From Areca catechu (Eukaryota > Streptophyta > Magnoliopsida > Arecales > Arecaceae), in contig CM038053.1 in the NCBI GenBank assembly GCA_021397845.1, positions 146,714,041 to 146,778,040 of the forward strand: a DNA stretch of 64,000 nt. Reading direction: 5' to 3'. Positions 1 through 11,006 of this stretch are shown one piece after another. The position numbers and the translations under genes are program-made. The notes beneath the pieces were generated by a model. That model searched no databases, was not told the origin of the DNA, and was given only the letters and a program-made list of their open reading frames with translations. Numbering within the stretch: position 1 is the first letter of the stretch; each line of letters opens with the position of its first letter.

Positions 1-790
1 TCAGCATCATTTACAAGTTTACTATTCTTTCTAGTACGAGTCTTCACCCACATGCAAGGATGGCTCAATTTTTTTCCTATCCTTTTGAACTGAATATACA
101 ATATAAGAAAAAATTAGTTGAACATAACACACATATTTCTCAAAGCAAGCACTTAAAGAAATTTGGATGGGTTTTATATATAGGTGATTGATTTACACAA
201 AGCTCTTTGTTCCTGCATAATGGGGATACTTATATTTCTTCTTGCAATCAATGTTGATATCTATCCTTTTTTGTCATTGTTCCATATATACCAAAATTTA
301 AAACCGATATTAACTATTATAAAAAATTGATCTCAACCAATAAAAAATAATAATTTTTATATACCTGCCATTGTAGAGTAGACCAACTATTTATAGCTTC
401 CTTCTATTGAGCCTCTGGGACATTCTTAGGTACTTCACCTTGTCTTTTCCTATTCTTATTATAATTTCTTATTAAATACTTTTTTTTAAAATAGTACTTC
501 ATTCCCTTTCATTTTACTGCCAAAGTCCTTATTGCAAAATTATAATGCTCATCTCCCACATCATACTTTTTCTGAAATATAAAAATATTATTAATACATC
601 ATAAAAATAAGTGCCAAATTATAGATGAAATAGAAATCAATATCACCTTCATGTATTTTCAAAGTTCAAGTTTAGCGGTCTTAGATATCTTTTGCCAATC
701 ATGTACACTAACCGGCAGTTATTCATAAAATTTTGTTAGGCTAGTCAAAAAGCTCATAAATGATTGTCCATCATCCTCAATTGACTATCC
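1..790 (-). pseudogene. CACTA (En/Spm) second gene, Transposase_24-like segment, partial
   Basis: Read on the minus strand, short interrupted frames give segments resembling the plant Transposase_24 (Ptta/En/Spm) family. Seen are a stretch with KYDVGDEHYNFAIRTLAVK (about 480-560), a KYPHYAGTKSF-like motif (about 190-240), and a VKTRTRK...LVNDA tail at the window edge. The family accompanies tnp2 in CACTA transposons, and this copy lies downstream of the tnp2 gene at 10,122-15,870 on the same strand. Stops and AT-rich stretches, probably introns plus decay, separate the blocks. The gene is cut at 790 by the copia element and its upstream part resumes at 8237. It continues beyond the left edge. 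Family assignment is from motif memory and moderately sure. Confidence 0.55.
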
Positions 791-795
791 GTCTC

Positions 796-1524
796 TGTTG
801 AGAATTCGATTCCAAACCCAACTAGATTTCACGAACCAAATCTTCTAGAACAGCCTTGTTCCCGCTCAAGAACGAATGCCTAGATCAATAAAGCAATCAC
901 GGAAGCGTATCACCAGGTTGTGGATGACCATCTACCAGCAATCTTCATTGAAGATTATGGTAGGATTCTGGTCTATGAAGATCAAGAACAAGAAGAATGG
1001 GAGAATAGAAAAGAAGAAGAACAGAGGAGTTTTTTATGGGAGAAAGGGATTTCGACTATCAAGAAGATCGTTACACCACACCCATATCCTCTTACGAGAA
1101 TACAATATATATCCCTCGGTCACACGTGCCCGAGATCCCAAAAAACTCCCCCAGCTAGCACTGTTCAAAACAGTTCAGCCATCATCTGAGCCGACTCAAA
1201 AACATTCGAGCCGACTCGTCCAGAACAAATTTCCTAACTGTTCATCCGAGCTGACTATAATATATCTGAGATGACTTGAATCCATCCGAGCCGATCCGTC
1301 CAGTCCACAATCACCTGTTCTAAGACCTGCCAACCAACATAGTCGACTCTTACAATAGAAGAGCCGATCCAAAGACCTAGACTGACCAAAACTGAGCCTA
1401 AACACCTAGGACTCATATCGGACTCAACCCTAGCCCTAGACTCATCATGGAAAAACATGATAGACTAGATCAACTCATGTACATTGACCCGACTAGCCAT
1501 GAATGCACCACCTGAGACTCAATA
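796..1524 (-). repeat. 3' LTR of the copia element (796-8231)
   Basis: This LTR matches 7481-8231 over its full length with scattered substitutions. It holds a run of CGAGCCGACTC-like motifs (about 1190-1300), the same motif cluster seen in the partner LTR. It is about 20 bp shorter than the partner because it has one fewer copy of a 20 bp tandem unit. The purine-rich tract AAGATGGAGAT (minus strand, 1525-1536) adjoins it and is a suitable polypurine tract. Confidence 0.88.
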
Positions 1525-1757
1525 ATCTCCATCTTAGTGCTTCTAGGCTACATATGCCAGACTCCTCAAACCCATTAACCACATACAACAGTAAAAGCAT
1601 CCCTTGGTAGAGCCTTCGTAAGTACATCCACCTGGTTCTCCATCGTATGAACCTTCACCAATGCCACTTCTCCTTCCTCCACTAGCTCTCTAACTTTGTG
1701 GTACCTCACATCAATATGCTTGGTCCTAGCATGAAAGACTGGGTTCTGTGTCAAGTG
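1525..1757 (-). pseudogene. Copia RNase H, C-terminal end (detached)
   Basis: Minus-strand translation gives the conserved copia RNase H tail: a PVFHARTKHIDVRYH motif, then VEEGEVALVKVHTMENQVDVLTKAL. The rest of RNase H lies at 3512 onward; the 1763-3506 insertion separates the two parts. The two sides join without loss once one copy of TATGG is removed. The final residues run to about 1560 before the polypurine tract. Confidence 0.85.
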
Positions 1758-1762
1758 TATGG

Positions 1763-3506
1763 TGATAGAACCGCGGTGTTGTCGTTAAAACACCGTGGCT
1801 ATCAGTTTAAAATCTGACTTCTTAAAATATTTAAAAATGCGTAGCAAGAGGAGTCGGGTCGAATCCACAGAGAAGGCGGTGTTTAGGATTTGAAATCTTT
1901 TTGATCTTGTAAAAAAAAATATTTGAAGTCAAAAAATATAAAAAAATTAAAATTCCAGGAAAAGTAAACTTGGCACTAGGATCTATTATTTAGATCCTAG
2001 CATCTACGTGCAGACAAGACGAAAGACAGGAGTTAAAAAAAAAAATATTGCATTGATTGAAATTTAATGTCTAGATACAATGCAAAAAAATTAAATTAAC
2101 AAAATAAGTAACAAAAATAAGAACAGATCGGCGCAACCTCGTCGGGAAGATAGCTCCTTCCTTCATACTCCGTGGAGCGAACTGAGCTTCCTCTGTGTCT
2201 TCTTCTTCGGATCCTGATCTCAGAGAGAGAGAAGGCTGGAAGATGGTGTAGGGACACGCTCTCCTTAGAGAAACCTTGCTCCCAAAAGCCAACCCGTGAC
2301 CCAAACAATGCCCTTTACCCTGTACCTTGTCTTTTCTCCCGGATGCCTCTGCCTTGTGCAATGGGGTTCATTTTATAATTAACCGGAGAGGAGAGCTCAT
2401 TGCACACTAGCGATGTGGGACAAAAGGAGTACCGTGACCGTCGTTGCTGCTCCGTGCATCACGCCATGACGAATTGCAACGCAACGCCCGTGGAATCATC
2501 GTGGACTGCTCGTGAGAAGCGCAGCAACGCCCAGTTCCCGTGAAGAACACCCAGCTCGTGAACGCCCGTGGATTGCTCGTGGACTGCGTGCAACGCCCAT
2601 GGACTGCTCGCCCGCGCCCGTGGAGAAGCTCGGCCGTGCCTGTGGAACCACCGTGGACTGCGTGGCGATGCCCTGTAGCCCGTGAAGATTGCAACGTGAG
2701 GAACGCCCGCAACGTGGAGAAGCTCGGCAACACCACCGCCCTGCAACGCCCATGGCCGTGGCGGAGGTGGCCGCCATGGAGGGCGTGGCCGTGCGTGGAG
2801 CAGGTGGCCGCCATGGAGGAGGTGGGTGGCTGCGCGTGGAGGAGGTGGCCGTGCGTGGAGGAGGTGGCCGTGCATGGAGGAGGTGGCCGTGGGGAACGTG
2901 GGCTGCCTCCTCTCATTTGCCGTCGAAAAACACCGCCACCGACCATCAAAGTATTGCCGGAGCTTCTCCTCCGGCCAGGGACACCGCCAGCGTGCTTCCC
3001 GGCGAATTTTGGTGCCTCTGGAGGGCCGTGGTCCATGACCTATTCCGTGGACCGGCAGCCATGGCTGCCGGTGAACCAAATGCAAAATAAAAAAACAAGG
3101 ACCGACTGCTCCAAAAACCGTGCAGCATCAAAATATGTGCAAAAATCTTAGAAAATTCATAACTTCTTCATTTCAAACCTGATTTAAGTACCGTTTGCGT
3201 CGTTGGATTCCATAAATCAAGCTCTACCTATTGGTGGGTTTCAATCTTATTAATTTTACCAATTCCATGATCATTAATTATAATTATTAAATGTTTTATT
3301 AATCATTTAAATGGGTGTGTGGTGCTTTGACTTGAAATCTATTTGTCATGAACGTACTCTAATTTCACACTTTTCAAATATATTTTTAAAATAATTAGTT
3401 TTGCATGAAAGTCCAAATTAATTATGAAATTAGGTTATTAAAAGAATGTTAGCACCAATAATTAACTAAAATACATAAAATAATCGTGTAAATCCAAGAT
3501 TTATCA
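1763..3506. mobile_element. Solo LTR (TGATA...TATCA) inside copia RNase H
   Basis: The insert begins TGATAGAACCGCGG and ends CCAAGATTTATCA, and is flanked on both sides by TATGG (1758-1762 and 3507-3511). TG...CA ends, a perfect 5 bp TSD, no second LTR and no coding domain point to a solo LTR of about 1.74 kb left by LTR-LTR recombination. The centre (about 2400-3100) is strongly GC-rich, with imperfect short repeats built on GTGGAGGAGGTGGCC (about 2760-2900). The flanks are AT-rich. Long open frames exist on both strands in the GC-rich part, but none resembles a known protein. Orientation and parent family are not determined. Confidence 0.82.
2760..2900. repeat. GC-rich imperfect tandem repeats in the solo LTR
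   Basis: Four or more imperfect copies of an 18-24 bp unit built around GTGGAGGAGGTGGCCGTG occur in tandem. They explain the Gly/Trp/Arg-rich and His-rich frames seen on both strands here, which should not be taken as genes. Confidence 0.7.
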
Positions 3507-3511
3507 TATGG

Positions 3512-4800
3512 CACTTTGGTTGTCACTGTGCAGGACCACCATACACTGTTTCACTCCCATTTCAGACACTAGCCTTCTTAGCCATAGTGCTTCTTTTGCA
3601 ACTTCAGAAATCCCTATATGCTCAGCTTTTGTTGTAGACAAAGCAGTAATAGGTTGAAGGGTTGATTTCCAAGAAACCGGTCCACCATACATGCAGAAGA
3701 GATAACCTATTGTAGACCTCCTTGTATCAAGATCATCTACATAGCATGCATCAACAAACCCTTCCAAAGGACCAGAATCCTCACATAATTTTATGGAGTT
3801 CCATCCATGTCCTTCAAGCTACCCACCAAATACTAGTCCATGTCTTTGAGTCCCATGCAGATATCTCAAAATCCACTTCAATGCCTTCCAGTGTTCCTTC
3901 CCAGGATTAGCCAAGTACCTGCTCACCTGGCTTACAGCATATGCTATGTCCGGCCTGCAACAAACCATAGCATACATCAAACTACCCACTGCATTGGCAT
4001 ATAGAACTCTATCCATGTACTCTCTCTCCTCCTCTGATTAGAGGCACTGCTTTTTCGAGAGAGAAAAATGTCCTGGTAAGGTGTTTCCACAGGTTTGGCC
4101 TTATCCATCCCAAACCTCTTGAGTACCTTTTTAATGTACCCACCTTGTAACAAATGGAGTATTCCTCTACACCTATCTCTGCAAATCTCCATTCCAAGGA
4201 TTTTTTGAGCTGATCCCAAGTCCTTCATCTCAAATTCTTGAGATAATGCTCTCTTCAGCCCTTTCACAGTGTCATACTTCTGCTGGCTATCAACATATCA
4301 TCCACATACAGAATTAAATACAAAGCATCCTTAGTATCCACATCCTTCACATAGACAATGATCATGTTCACATCTAAGAAATCCAAGGCTCAAGATAAAT
4401 GTATCAAATCTGTGATACCACTGACGAGATGATTGTTTCAATCCATACAATGACCTCTGAAGTAGACATACCTTGTTCTCCTGTCCAATCTCAATGAAGC
4501 CCTCTGGTTGCTTCATATAGATTTTTTCTTCTAGTCTTCCATGTAGAAAGGCTGTCTTCACATCCATCTGCTCCAATTCCAAATTATGTTTTGCCACCAA
4601 AGACAACAACACCCGAATTGAAGTATGGTGTACTATAGGAGAAAACACTTCTGTATAGTCTACTCCTTTCCTTTGCTACCAATCTTGCCTTATATCTTAC
4701 TCCACCTTGCTCTGAAGGTAATGATTTCTTAGTGAACACCCATTTGGAGCCAATAGCATGAGCATCTCTAGGTACATCCACCAACTACCATGTTTGATGC
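3512..4800 (-). pseudogene. Copia reverse transcriptase and RNase H, broken
   Basis: Minus-strand frames show the copia RVT_2 order: GSKWVF...YKARLVAKE (about 4690-4760), DVKTAFLHGRLEEKIYMKQPEGF (about 4490-4570), the catalytic YVDD box (4297-4308), then the C-terminal RT block with LMYAMVCCRPDIAYAVSQVSRY (about 3890-3990). RNase H begins near 3767 with the DACYVDDLDTRRSTIGY block. The frame shifts just after YVDDMLIAS (about 4280), and more stops lie between blocks. In RNase H the usual TEAEY motif reads TKAEH, so the expected catalytic Glu is Lys. The segment stops at 3512, where the solo LTR entered the codons before HLTQNPVF. Non-functional. Confidence 0.9.
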
Positions 4801-5244
4801 CTCCTGAGAGATTCCATCTCTTCCATCATGCCTTGCTTCCATGACACTTTATCAGGACTTTCCATGGCCTCTACAAAACTTTATGGATCTCCATGCACAG
4901 ATATAAGAGCATATGAAATTGTTTCATCCATGCCATGTCTAACTAGCTTACGGATTGTGCGTTGAGGCTTATGCAGTGCCAGTCCCCTTGCACTGTCCTA
5001 CAAGTCTACTGTCTGTGGCTCCTCCAATACTTCCTTTTGAGTAGCTGATTCTTCTTGCCTCTCCTTCACCTCGGAGAATCTTTCTTGTCCAACTCCACCT
5101 CAACTGAAACTCCATTTCCAGCTGATGTTGAAGACTTATCCTTCACCTGTGACGGGCTCTCACTACTGTTCATCTTATTGATTGCATTTCTAGTTGCAGT
5201 CCTCAGTTTCACCAAGATGCTCCTTTCATCAAAAATGACACCCT

Positions 5245-6297
5245 ACTGATCACCACCTTTTATGACTGTGGATCCCACAGTAGGTAACCTTTGACTCCTT
5301 GTGGATACCCTATAAAGATCATCTTCTTTGACATAGGATCCAGCTTGCTTCTTTCAGTTGCCTCCACATGAACATAAGTCGGGCAACCAAAAACTTTCAG
5401 GTGGCCAAACTTCACCTTCTTCCCTCTCCAAGCTTCTTCTAGAAGTCCACCATCTAACTTGAAGTGAGGGGACTTGTTTATGAGAAAACATGCCTGAGTA
5501 ATAGCATCACCCCAAAAAGTTTTCGGCAGTGATGATTGCAGCCTCATACTTCTTGCCCTCTCCAATAGTGTCCGGTTCAACCTTTCCGCGATACCATTCT
5601 GCTGTGGGGTCATTTTTACGGTGTAATGGCATTTGATACCATTTTCCTCACGGTAACTTCTAAACTCTATACTAGAGTACTCTCCACCATTATCAGTCCA
5701 AAGGCACTTTATATGTTTTCATGTCTCCTTCTTTACCTCAGCTCTCCGAAGGCACTTTACATGTCTTCCTGTCTCCTTCTTTACCTCAGCTCTCCAAGCT
5801 TTAAACCAGGAAAATACATTTGATTTTTCCCTTATTAGATACACCCATAGTTTCTTAGAGAAGTCATCAATAAAGGTAACAAAATACCTTGCTCTACCTC
5901 TGGATAAAACAGGTGCTGGTCCCCATACATCCGAGTGCACCAAATCCAGCACTCCTTTACTTGGCTTGGTACAAACAGCAAATTTAACTCTATGCTGTTT
6001 ACCAAAGATACACGGCTCACACAGGTCATTTCCATCCTTTTTCAAAGCTGGGATGTTCCTTCTTCTGCTTAACTCCGTGAGCCCTCGGCCACTCATATGA
6101 CCTATTCGATAGTGCCATAATTTATATTTCAACTGTTCTTCCTATGCCGCTGCAAGCACTTCAGCATTATCACTTATCACTGAGCCTTCCATCCTATATA
6201 GATTATTGCTTAGTCTTCTTTCTCCCATTACCACCAATGCTCTCTTGGTAATTCTCAAACATCCACTACCAGATTGGCAACTAAAAGCATATCCCTG
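5245..6297 (-). pseudogene. Copia integrase, broken
   Basis: The pre-integrase and zinc-binding part is read at about 5990-6132 with H...H...CEPC spacing (HYRIGHMSGRGL, CEPCIFGKQHRVKF). The core follows: HSDVWGPAP (about 5930), FIDDFSKKLWVYL, TDNGGEYSS (about 5665-5695), then TPQQNGIAERLNRTLLERARSM (about 5540-5613) and the C-terminal region with VKFGHLKVFGC. All three acidic core positions can be found, but the frame changes between blocks. An in-frame 48 bp duplication lies at 5701-5795. From 4801 to 5245 the linker to reverse transcriptase is degenerate and low in recognisable motifs. Confidence 0.87.
5701..5795 (-). repeat. 48 bp tandem duplication inside the copia integrase
   Basis: The segments 5701-5747 and 5749-5795 are near-identical (starting AAGGCACTTTA on the plus strand). 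The 48 bp unit equals 16 codons, so the duplication repeats the RAEVKKETGRHVKC region without shifting the frame. It lies between the first and second catalytic acidic residues, a spacing that is normally constrained. Confidence 0.85.
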
Positions 6298-7371
6298 CTA
6301 TTCCAAGTAGCTCAAAGAAATTAAATTCTTTTTCAATTCTGGTACATATTTGACATTAGATAGAGTTCTTATCACTCCATCATACATCCTTACCATAATA
6401 GTGCCTACTCCAGCTACCATACAAGGGTGATCATCACCAAGACTTATACTACCTCCATCTGACCTGTCATAGGTGTAAAACCAATCCCGATGTGAGGTAT
6501 AGTGGTATGAGCATGCAGAATCCAGAATCCAGGTATTCTCCCAATCCATTGATCCATCTAATACAACTAGTACTCCTTCTCCATTGCTTTCCAAAGTATT
6601 TGCACCACTAGTGTTAGCACTTCCCTTTTCTGTCTTCCAAAGAGGACAATTCTTCCTAATATGCCCAAGCTGAGGACACTTATAGTATTTCACATTCTTG
6701 TGGTTACGAGACTGAGATCTACCCTTGGACTTTTCCCTAGCTCTTTCGTTAGATCTTCCTCGCTTCTCATTTACAACAAGAATCTCTGCGTTAGGATTGC
6801 CTTTGCAGATCTTTTTCCTTTGCTCATTTGATCTGAGCACACCAACAACTTCTTCATAGTTTAGGGTTTCCTTCCCATAAACCAAAGTTGTTATGAGACC
6901 ATCATACGATCCAGGGAGTGAACACAGCAGCAACAATGCCCGATCCTCCTTGTCTATATTCACATCCAGACTCATCGCCTCAGAACAAACCTGATTGAAC
7001 TTTTGAATATGTGCAACAAGGTCTTCTCCTTCAGACATTCTCAAGCTATACAGTTGCTTCTTCATCCATAGCTTGTTTGTCATGTTCTTTCCCATGTATG
7101 TGTTCTCTAGTCTTCTCTAAAGACCTTTTCTAGTAGCCTCTGAACGCATCTCAAGTAAAACCTGATCAGCCAAACACATCCTGATGGTGCTGAAAGCAAT
7201 CTCTTCTAACTCTTCCCATTCTTCAACACTAATCTTTTTCAATCTTTCTTTCACCAAGACCTTGTAGATTTTTTATTGAACCAGCAAATCTTTAACCTTT
7301 TGCTACCATAGGATAAAGTTTTCCTTGCCATCGTACTTCTCAAAATCTACTTTAAATCCACTTGATGCCAT
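6298..7371 (-). pseudogene. Copia gag and protease, broken
   Basis: The likely start ATG is at 7371-7369 (MASSGFKVDF...KYDG), a usual copia gag opening. Two early in-frame stops follow, at about 7304 (a TAG at an expected Trp) and about 7273. The open part from 7095 has the gag_UBN2 region (KKQLYSLRMSEGEDLVAHI, LLCSLPGSYDGLITTL). The zinc knuckle is YYKCPQLGHIRKNC, so the first Cys of the CCHC motif is Tyr. The protease motif WILDSACSYH (usual DSGCS or DSGAS) lies at about 6510-6530, then the flap region to NVKYVPELKKNLISLSYL. It is the upstream end of the polyprotein and lies next to the PBS. Confidence 0.88.
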
Positions 7372-7466
7372 TACCAGAATCAAGAATTCAAGAGATATGA
7401 AAACCGTACCTGCAAGAAGCCTTACTTCCAACCCACTGATCTTGAGATCTTCCTTCTACAAACTAA

Positions 7467-7478
7467 GCTCTGATACCA
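7467..7478 (-). other. Primer-binding site, initiator-Met tRNA type
   Basis: The minus strand reads TGGTATCAGAGC two bases inside the 5' LTR boundary (7481). This is the standard complement of the plant initiator methionine tRNA 3' end used by copia elements. Confidence 0.92.
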
Positions 7479-7480
7479 AA

Positions 7481-8231
7481 TGTTGAGAATTTGATTCCAA
7501 ACCCAACTAGATTTCACAAACCAAATCTTCTAGAACAGCATTGTTCCCGATCAAGAATGAACACCTAGATCAACAAGCATTCATGGAAGCGTATCACCAG
7601 GTTGTGGATGATCATCTGCCAGCAATCTTCATTGAAGATTACGGTAGGATTCAGGTCTATGAAGATTAAGAACAACAAAAATGGGAGAAGAGAAAAGAAG
7701 AAGAAGAATGGAGGAGTTTTTCATGGGAGAAAGGGATTTCCACTATCAAGAAGATCGTTACACCACACCCATATCCTCTTACGAGAATACAATATATATC
7801 CCTCGGTCACACGTGCTTGAGATCCCAAAAAACTCTTCCAGCTAGCACCATTCAAAATAGTTCACCCGTCATCCGAGCCGACTCAAAAACATTCGAGCCA
7901 ACTCGTCCAAAACAAATTTCCTGATTGTTCATCCGAGCTGACTCTAATATATCCGAGCTGACTCTAATATATCCGAGCTGACTTGAGTCCATCCGAGCCG
8001 ACCTGTCTAGTCCACAATCACCTATTTTGAGATGTGCCAACCAATAGAGTCGACTCTTATAACAGAAGAGCCGATCCAAAGACCCAGATTGACCAAAATT
8101 GAGCCTAAACACCTAGGACTCATACCAGACTCAACCCTAGCTCTAGACTCATCATGAAAAACCATGATAGACTGGATCAACTTATGTACATTGACCAGAC
8201 TAGCCATGAATGCACCACCTGAGACTCAACA
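7481..8231 (-). repeat. 5' LTR of the copia element (796-8231)
   Basis: This is the partner of 796-1524. It ends CTCAACA at 8231, followed by ATCTC. It carries a 20 bp direct repeat, ATCCGAGCTGACTCTAATAT, at 7931-7950 and 7951-7970 with a partial third copy. Only about one copy is present in the other LTR, so the LTRs have diverged by repeat-number change as well as substitutions. Confidence 0.88.
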
Positions 8232-8236
8232 ATCTC

Positions 8237-9700
8237 ATTCCACTATACATGAATCATCTTATCAGAATCCATCATATGCACATCTTTCATTGGTGTCTCA
8301 CCATGATACTTTTTAAGAGGTGGCTCTTCAGGTTGGGATATCTCTTCCTCTTTTGAGGCTACACTAGTATCATCTTTATGTACAATACTCTGCTTGTCAA
8401 TGACTTGCCTAGTTGCACTCCTTTTTGCACATCCAACAGAATCTAAACTAGCCACAAAGGAATCCAACTCTGCCATTATAAACCAGTGATCATTAAGGTG
8501 AATAAATAAAAATCAATAAATAATTTTGGAATGTATATAAAAATTTGGTAAGAAGTTAAGAGGATTAGAATATACAAAAGAAGGAATCTTGTTTGGAGAA
8601 AGTTGTTGGAGCATCTTGCATAAAAGGATGGATATAATATGAAGCAAAGAATCCATAATCATTTTCATTTAATTGCATTGGTATTTGTAATTATTGAAAT
8701 ATAAAAAAAAAGATTAATGACTATTATGCTCTATATTTCATCTAAATAAATTATTTTGCTTAAAAAATATAACATAACTACCTTTGGAGCAATTAGCGGC
8801 ATATTCTATATTGCTCTTGCATCTTTTGACTTCTTTTCATAATCATATATGTCAAAAACTAGGCTACAAGTAGACATATACAAACAATCTAAATATATTA
8901 ATATGAATCGACTATAAAAATCAAAGTTAAAAATAGAAATCATATTTATTTGATTACCAACTTATTTTGGCTTCATATCTATCACAACTATTATTTGGGA
9001 GAGAATCCAATAGTAACATGTAGGGTGGACTGGTTGAAGTAAAGCTTTCACCAAAGTTATAAAAAATCACGACAAGCCAATGATCCCTAATGTTAGAAAA
9101 AAATAAGTACACATCCTCCCATACAATATTTGATAAATTGGAAAAAACTAAACCTAATAACCCAGGATAAGATATTTTTTTTCAAAGACTTCATTGTTCC
9201 TTATCCACTTTGAAACTTTTTTTTTGATGTCTTACTCATATACAAGCAAAATAATAAGCAATCAAAACAATGAAACCATGATTGTATCTTTGAACTTAGC
9301 TTGCTCCATATATACCTAGAAATAATAAAAAATAAGTAAAAAAAGTAAATGTTTAAAGACTATTAGAAACTAAGCATCTATCCATCCTTGATATATTAAG
9401 TATAAGAACATCAAGAACTAAAATCACACTCATCCCATATAAGTAGGAAAGCAACTAGTTGCCAACCTCATTCATCTTGAATTATTTACAGGTTCAAGTA
9501 ACATTCCCTTATTTGATTATTTATCTTCAGCACCACTATCTTCTGTCTCTTCAAGGTCAACCACTTTATGATCATTATCCATTGTTGGTTTAGAATCATG
9601 TACTTCACGATAAGTAGACCTTGTTCTCAATCTATCCTGAGCCTTTACAATTACCAAATTTTTATTTGTAGCCCTACAAAAGAAATTAAAATAGTCATCA
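8237..9700 (-). pseudogene. CACTA second gene, upstream exons
   Basis: An open minus-strand segment (8476-8243) starts MAELDSFVASLDSVGCAKRSATRQ and ends where the copia element entered, so it is continuous with the segment at 1-790. A second coding-like block at about 9500-9680 reads VKAQDRLRTRSTYREVHDSKP...DLEETEDSGAEDK. The AT-rich DNA between them (8480-9490) shows no domain and may be intron or decayed sequence. The position between tnp2 and the Transposase_24-like segment supports a CACTA accessory gene. Exon borders are not established. Confidence 0.45.
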
Positions 9701-10110
9701 CTTTTGTTTATATAATAAATATCAGATTAAGATAAGAACTAGGTTACTTACATAGACTTTCAGTCAAGGTAACAAATATATTTGTAACAACACTTATAAT
9801 TAAAAGGAATGATGTTAGTATAGTAAAACCAAATAATAAATAGAAACATTATTTATATATGCATCAAAATATATACTAAATTTAAAAAAAATAACAAATA
9901 TCATTCAACATAACCAAATAACTTTCCCAATATAGTTAACAAAAAAGATGAATACCATTTGATATATAGTTAAGAAAATAAAAACTAATACCATTCAACA
10001 TAACCAAACAAGTCTTTCATACATAGTTAACAAATATTCAAGGAAATACATTATTCATATATGGATATACATGCATGGATAACTACGTTACAGTCTCAAT
10101 TCCTTGAATA
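9700..10110. other. AT-rich spacer, nothing recognised
   Basis: This stretch lies between the end of tnp2 and the second CACTA gene. It holds repeated short AT-rich phrases (ACCATTCAACATAACCAAATAA-like, about 9900-10,020) but no open frame or RNA gene that I can support. Confidence 0.5.
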
Positions 10111-10121
10111 TCATCTCTTTT

Positions 10122-10720
10122 TCATGTTACATTCTCATCCTGTACATCGATCTTATTGTCATAATTGCTAGCATGGAGATCTATTTTTTGCTCAATTTCC
10201 AAGCCTTCATCAGTATCATTGAAGTCCTTGATCATATCAAAGTAATCCCTTAGCTTTGTCTTTCTAACTACATGCCATCCACTTTCTTTTGGATCTTTTA
10301 CATACCATACTTGCTCTACTTGATTAGCTAATACAAAAAGCTCTGAAGTACGCAATTTATAATTAAAATTTACTAGTGTCAAGTCCCCGTCTCGTTTGAC
10401 ACCTCGATTAACATTCACCCATTCATATTTAAAGAGCAAAAACTTCATCTCACTATAATAATTTAACTCTATAATCTCATCCAAGACTCCACAATAGGTT
10501 ACACTAGTATGTATTGGATTATTATCTCTTGTATTAGAGAAGCTTGCTATTTTAGCTGACATTACAATGCCACTATTTTGAGTTTTCCTTCTCTGCTTAG
10601 CACTCCTTGTATGAAATCTAAATCTATTAATTAAACATCCATTGTATTTGTTGACTATATTAACTTGATGTTTTGTTAGACAATGAATAATAGCTGGTAA
10701 ATCTTCTTTTCCTTGATCTT
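10122..10720 (-). pseudogene. CACTA tnp2 C-terminal DUF4216 domain
   Basis: The minus-strand frame 10,562-10,122 matches DUF4216, the domain found at the C-terminus of plant tnp2 transposases: TYCGVLDEIIELNYY, VLLFK-like LLFKYEWVNVNRG, TLVNFNYKL, LANQVEQVWYVKDP, WHVVRKTKLRDYFDM. The frame ends in a short acidic tail (IDVQDENVT). An upstream exon-like piece runs to about 10,720. The gap to 11,007 is probably intron. No large lesion is seen within the domain. Confidence 0.8.
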
Positions 10721-11006
10721 GTAGCCCCTAAACCTATAAAAAAGATATCATATTATTCAATTAGTAATCATACATCTTTTTTCATAAGGCAAAAATTAAG
10801 AAAATAATGATACATTACGTACATATCTACAAAACCATTATGAAAACTTGCTTATATAAATAGTTTCAATATCCCTTTTTAATGAACGAGGTCATTCTCT
10901 TTGGATTAACTCGAAGTGCATCCTTAACATAGAAAACAATATTGTGTAAGTTTTGTAGTAACAACTACAAATTTCATAATATCATGAATAAAAAATTATT
11001 TTTTAT

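Larger units (their letters stand above)
796..8231 (-). mobile_element. Ty1/copia LTR retrotransposon, complete but defective
   Basis: Two LTRs flank a gag-pol region read on the minus strand. The ends are TGTTGAG...CTCAACA. The flanking 5-mers are GTCTC (791-795) and ATCTC (8232-8236), a TSD with one mismatch. A methionine-initiator type PBS adjoins the right-hand (5') LTR. Domain order on the minus strand is gag, zinc knuckle, protease, integrase, reverse transcriptase, RNase H, which is the copia order. It interrupts a CACTA gene. Many stops and frameshifts, plus a solo LTR at 1763-3506, show it is dead. The left LTR's inner end reads CTCAATA, so one terminal base has changed. Confidence 0.9.

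Noticed and set aside
2407..3151. Several open frames of 130-209 residues on both strands
   Set aside because: They lie in a GC-rich, tandemly repeated LTR core, overlap one another on both strands and match no family. GC content alone explains the lack of stops.
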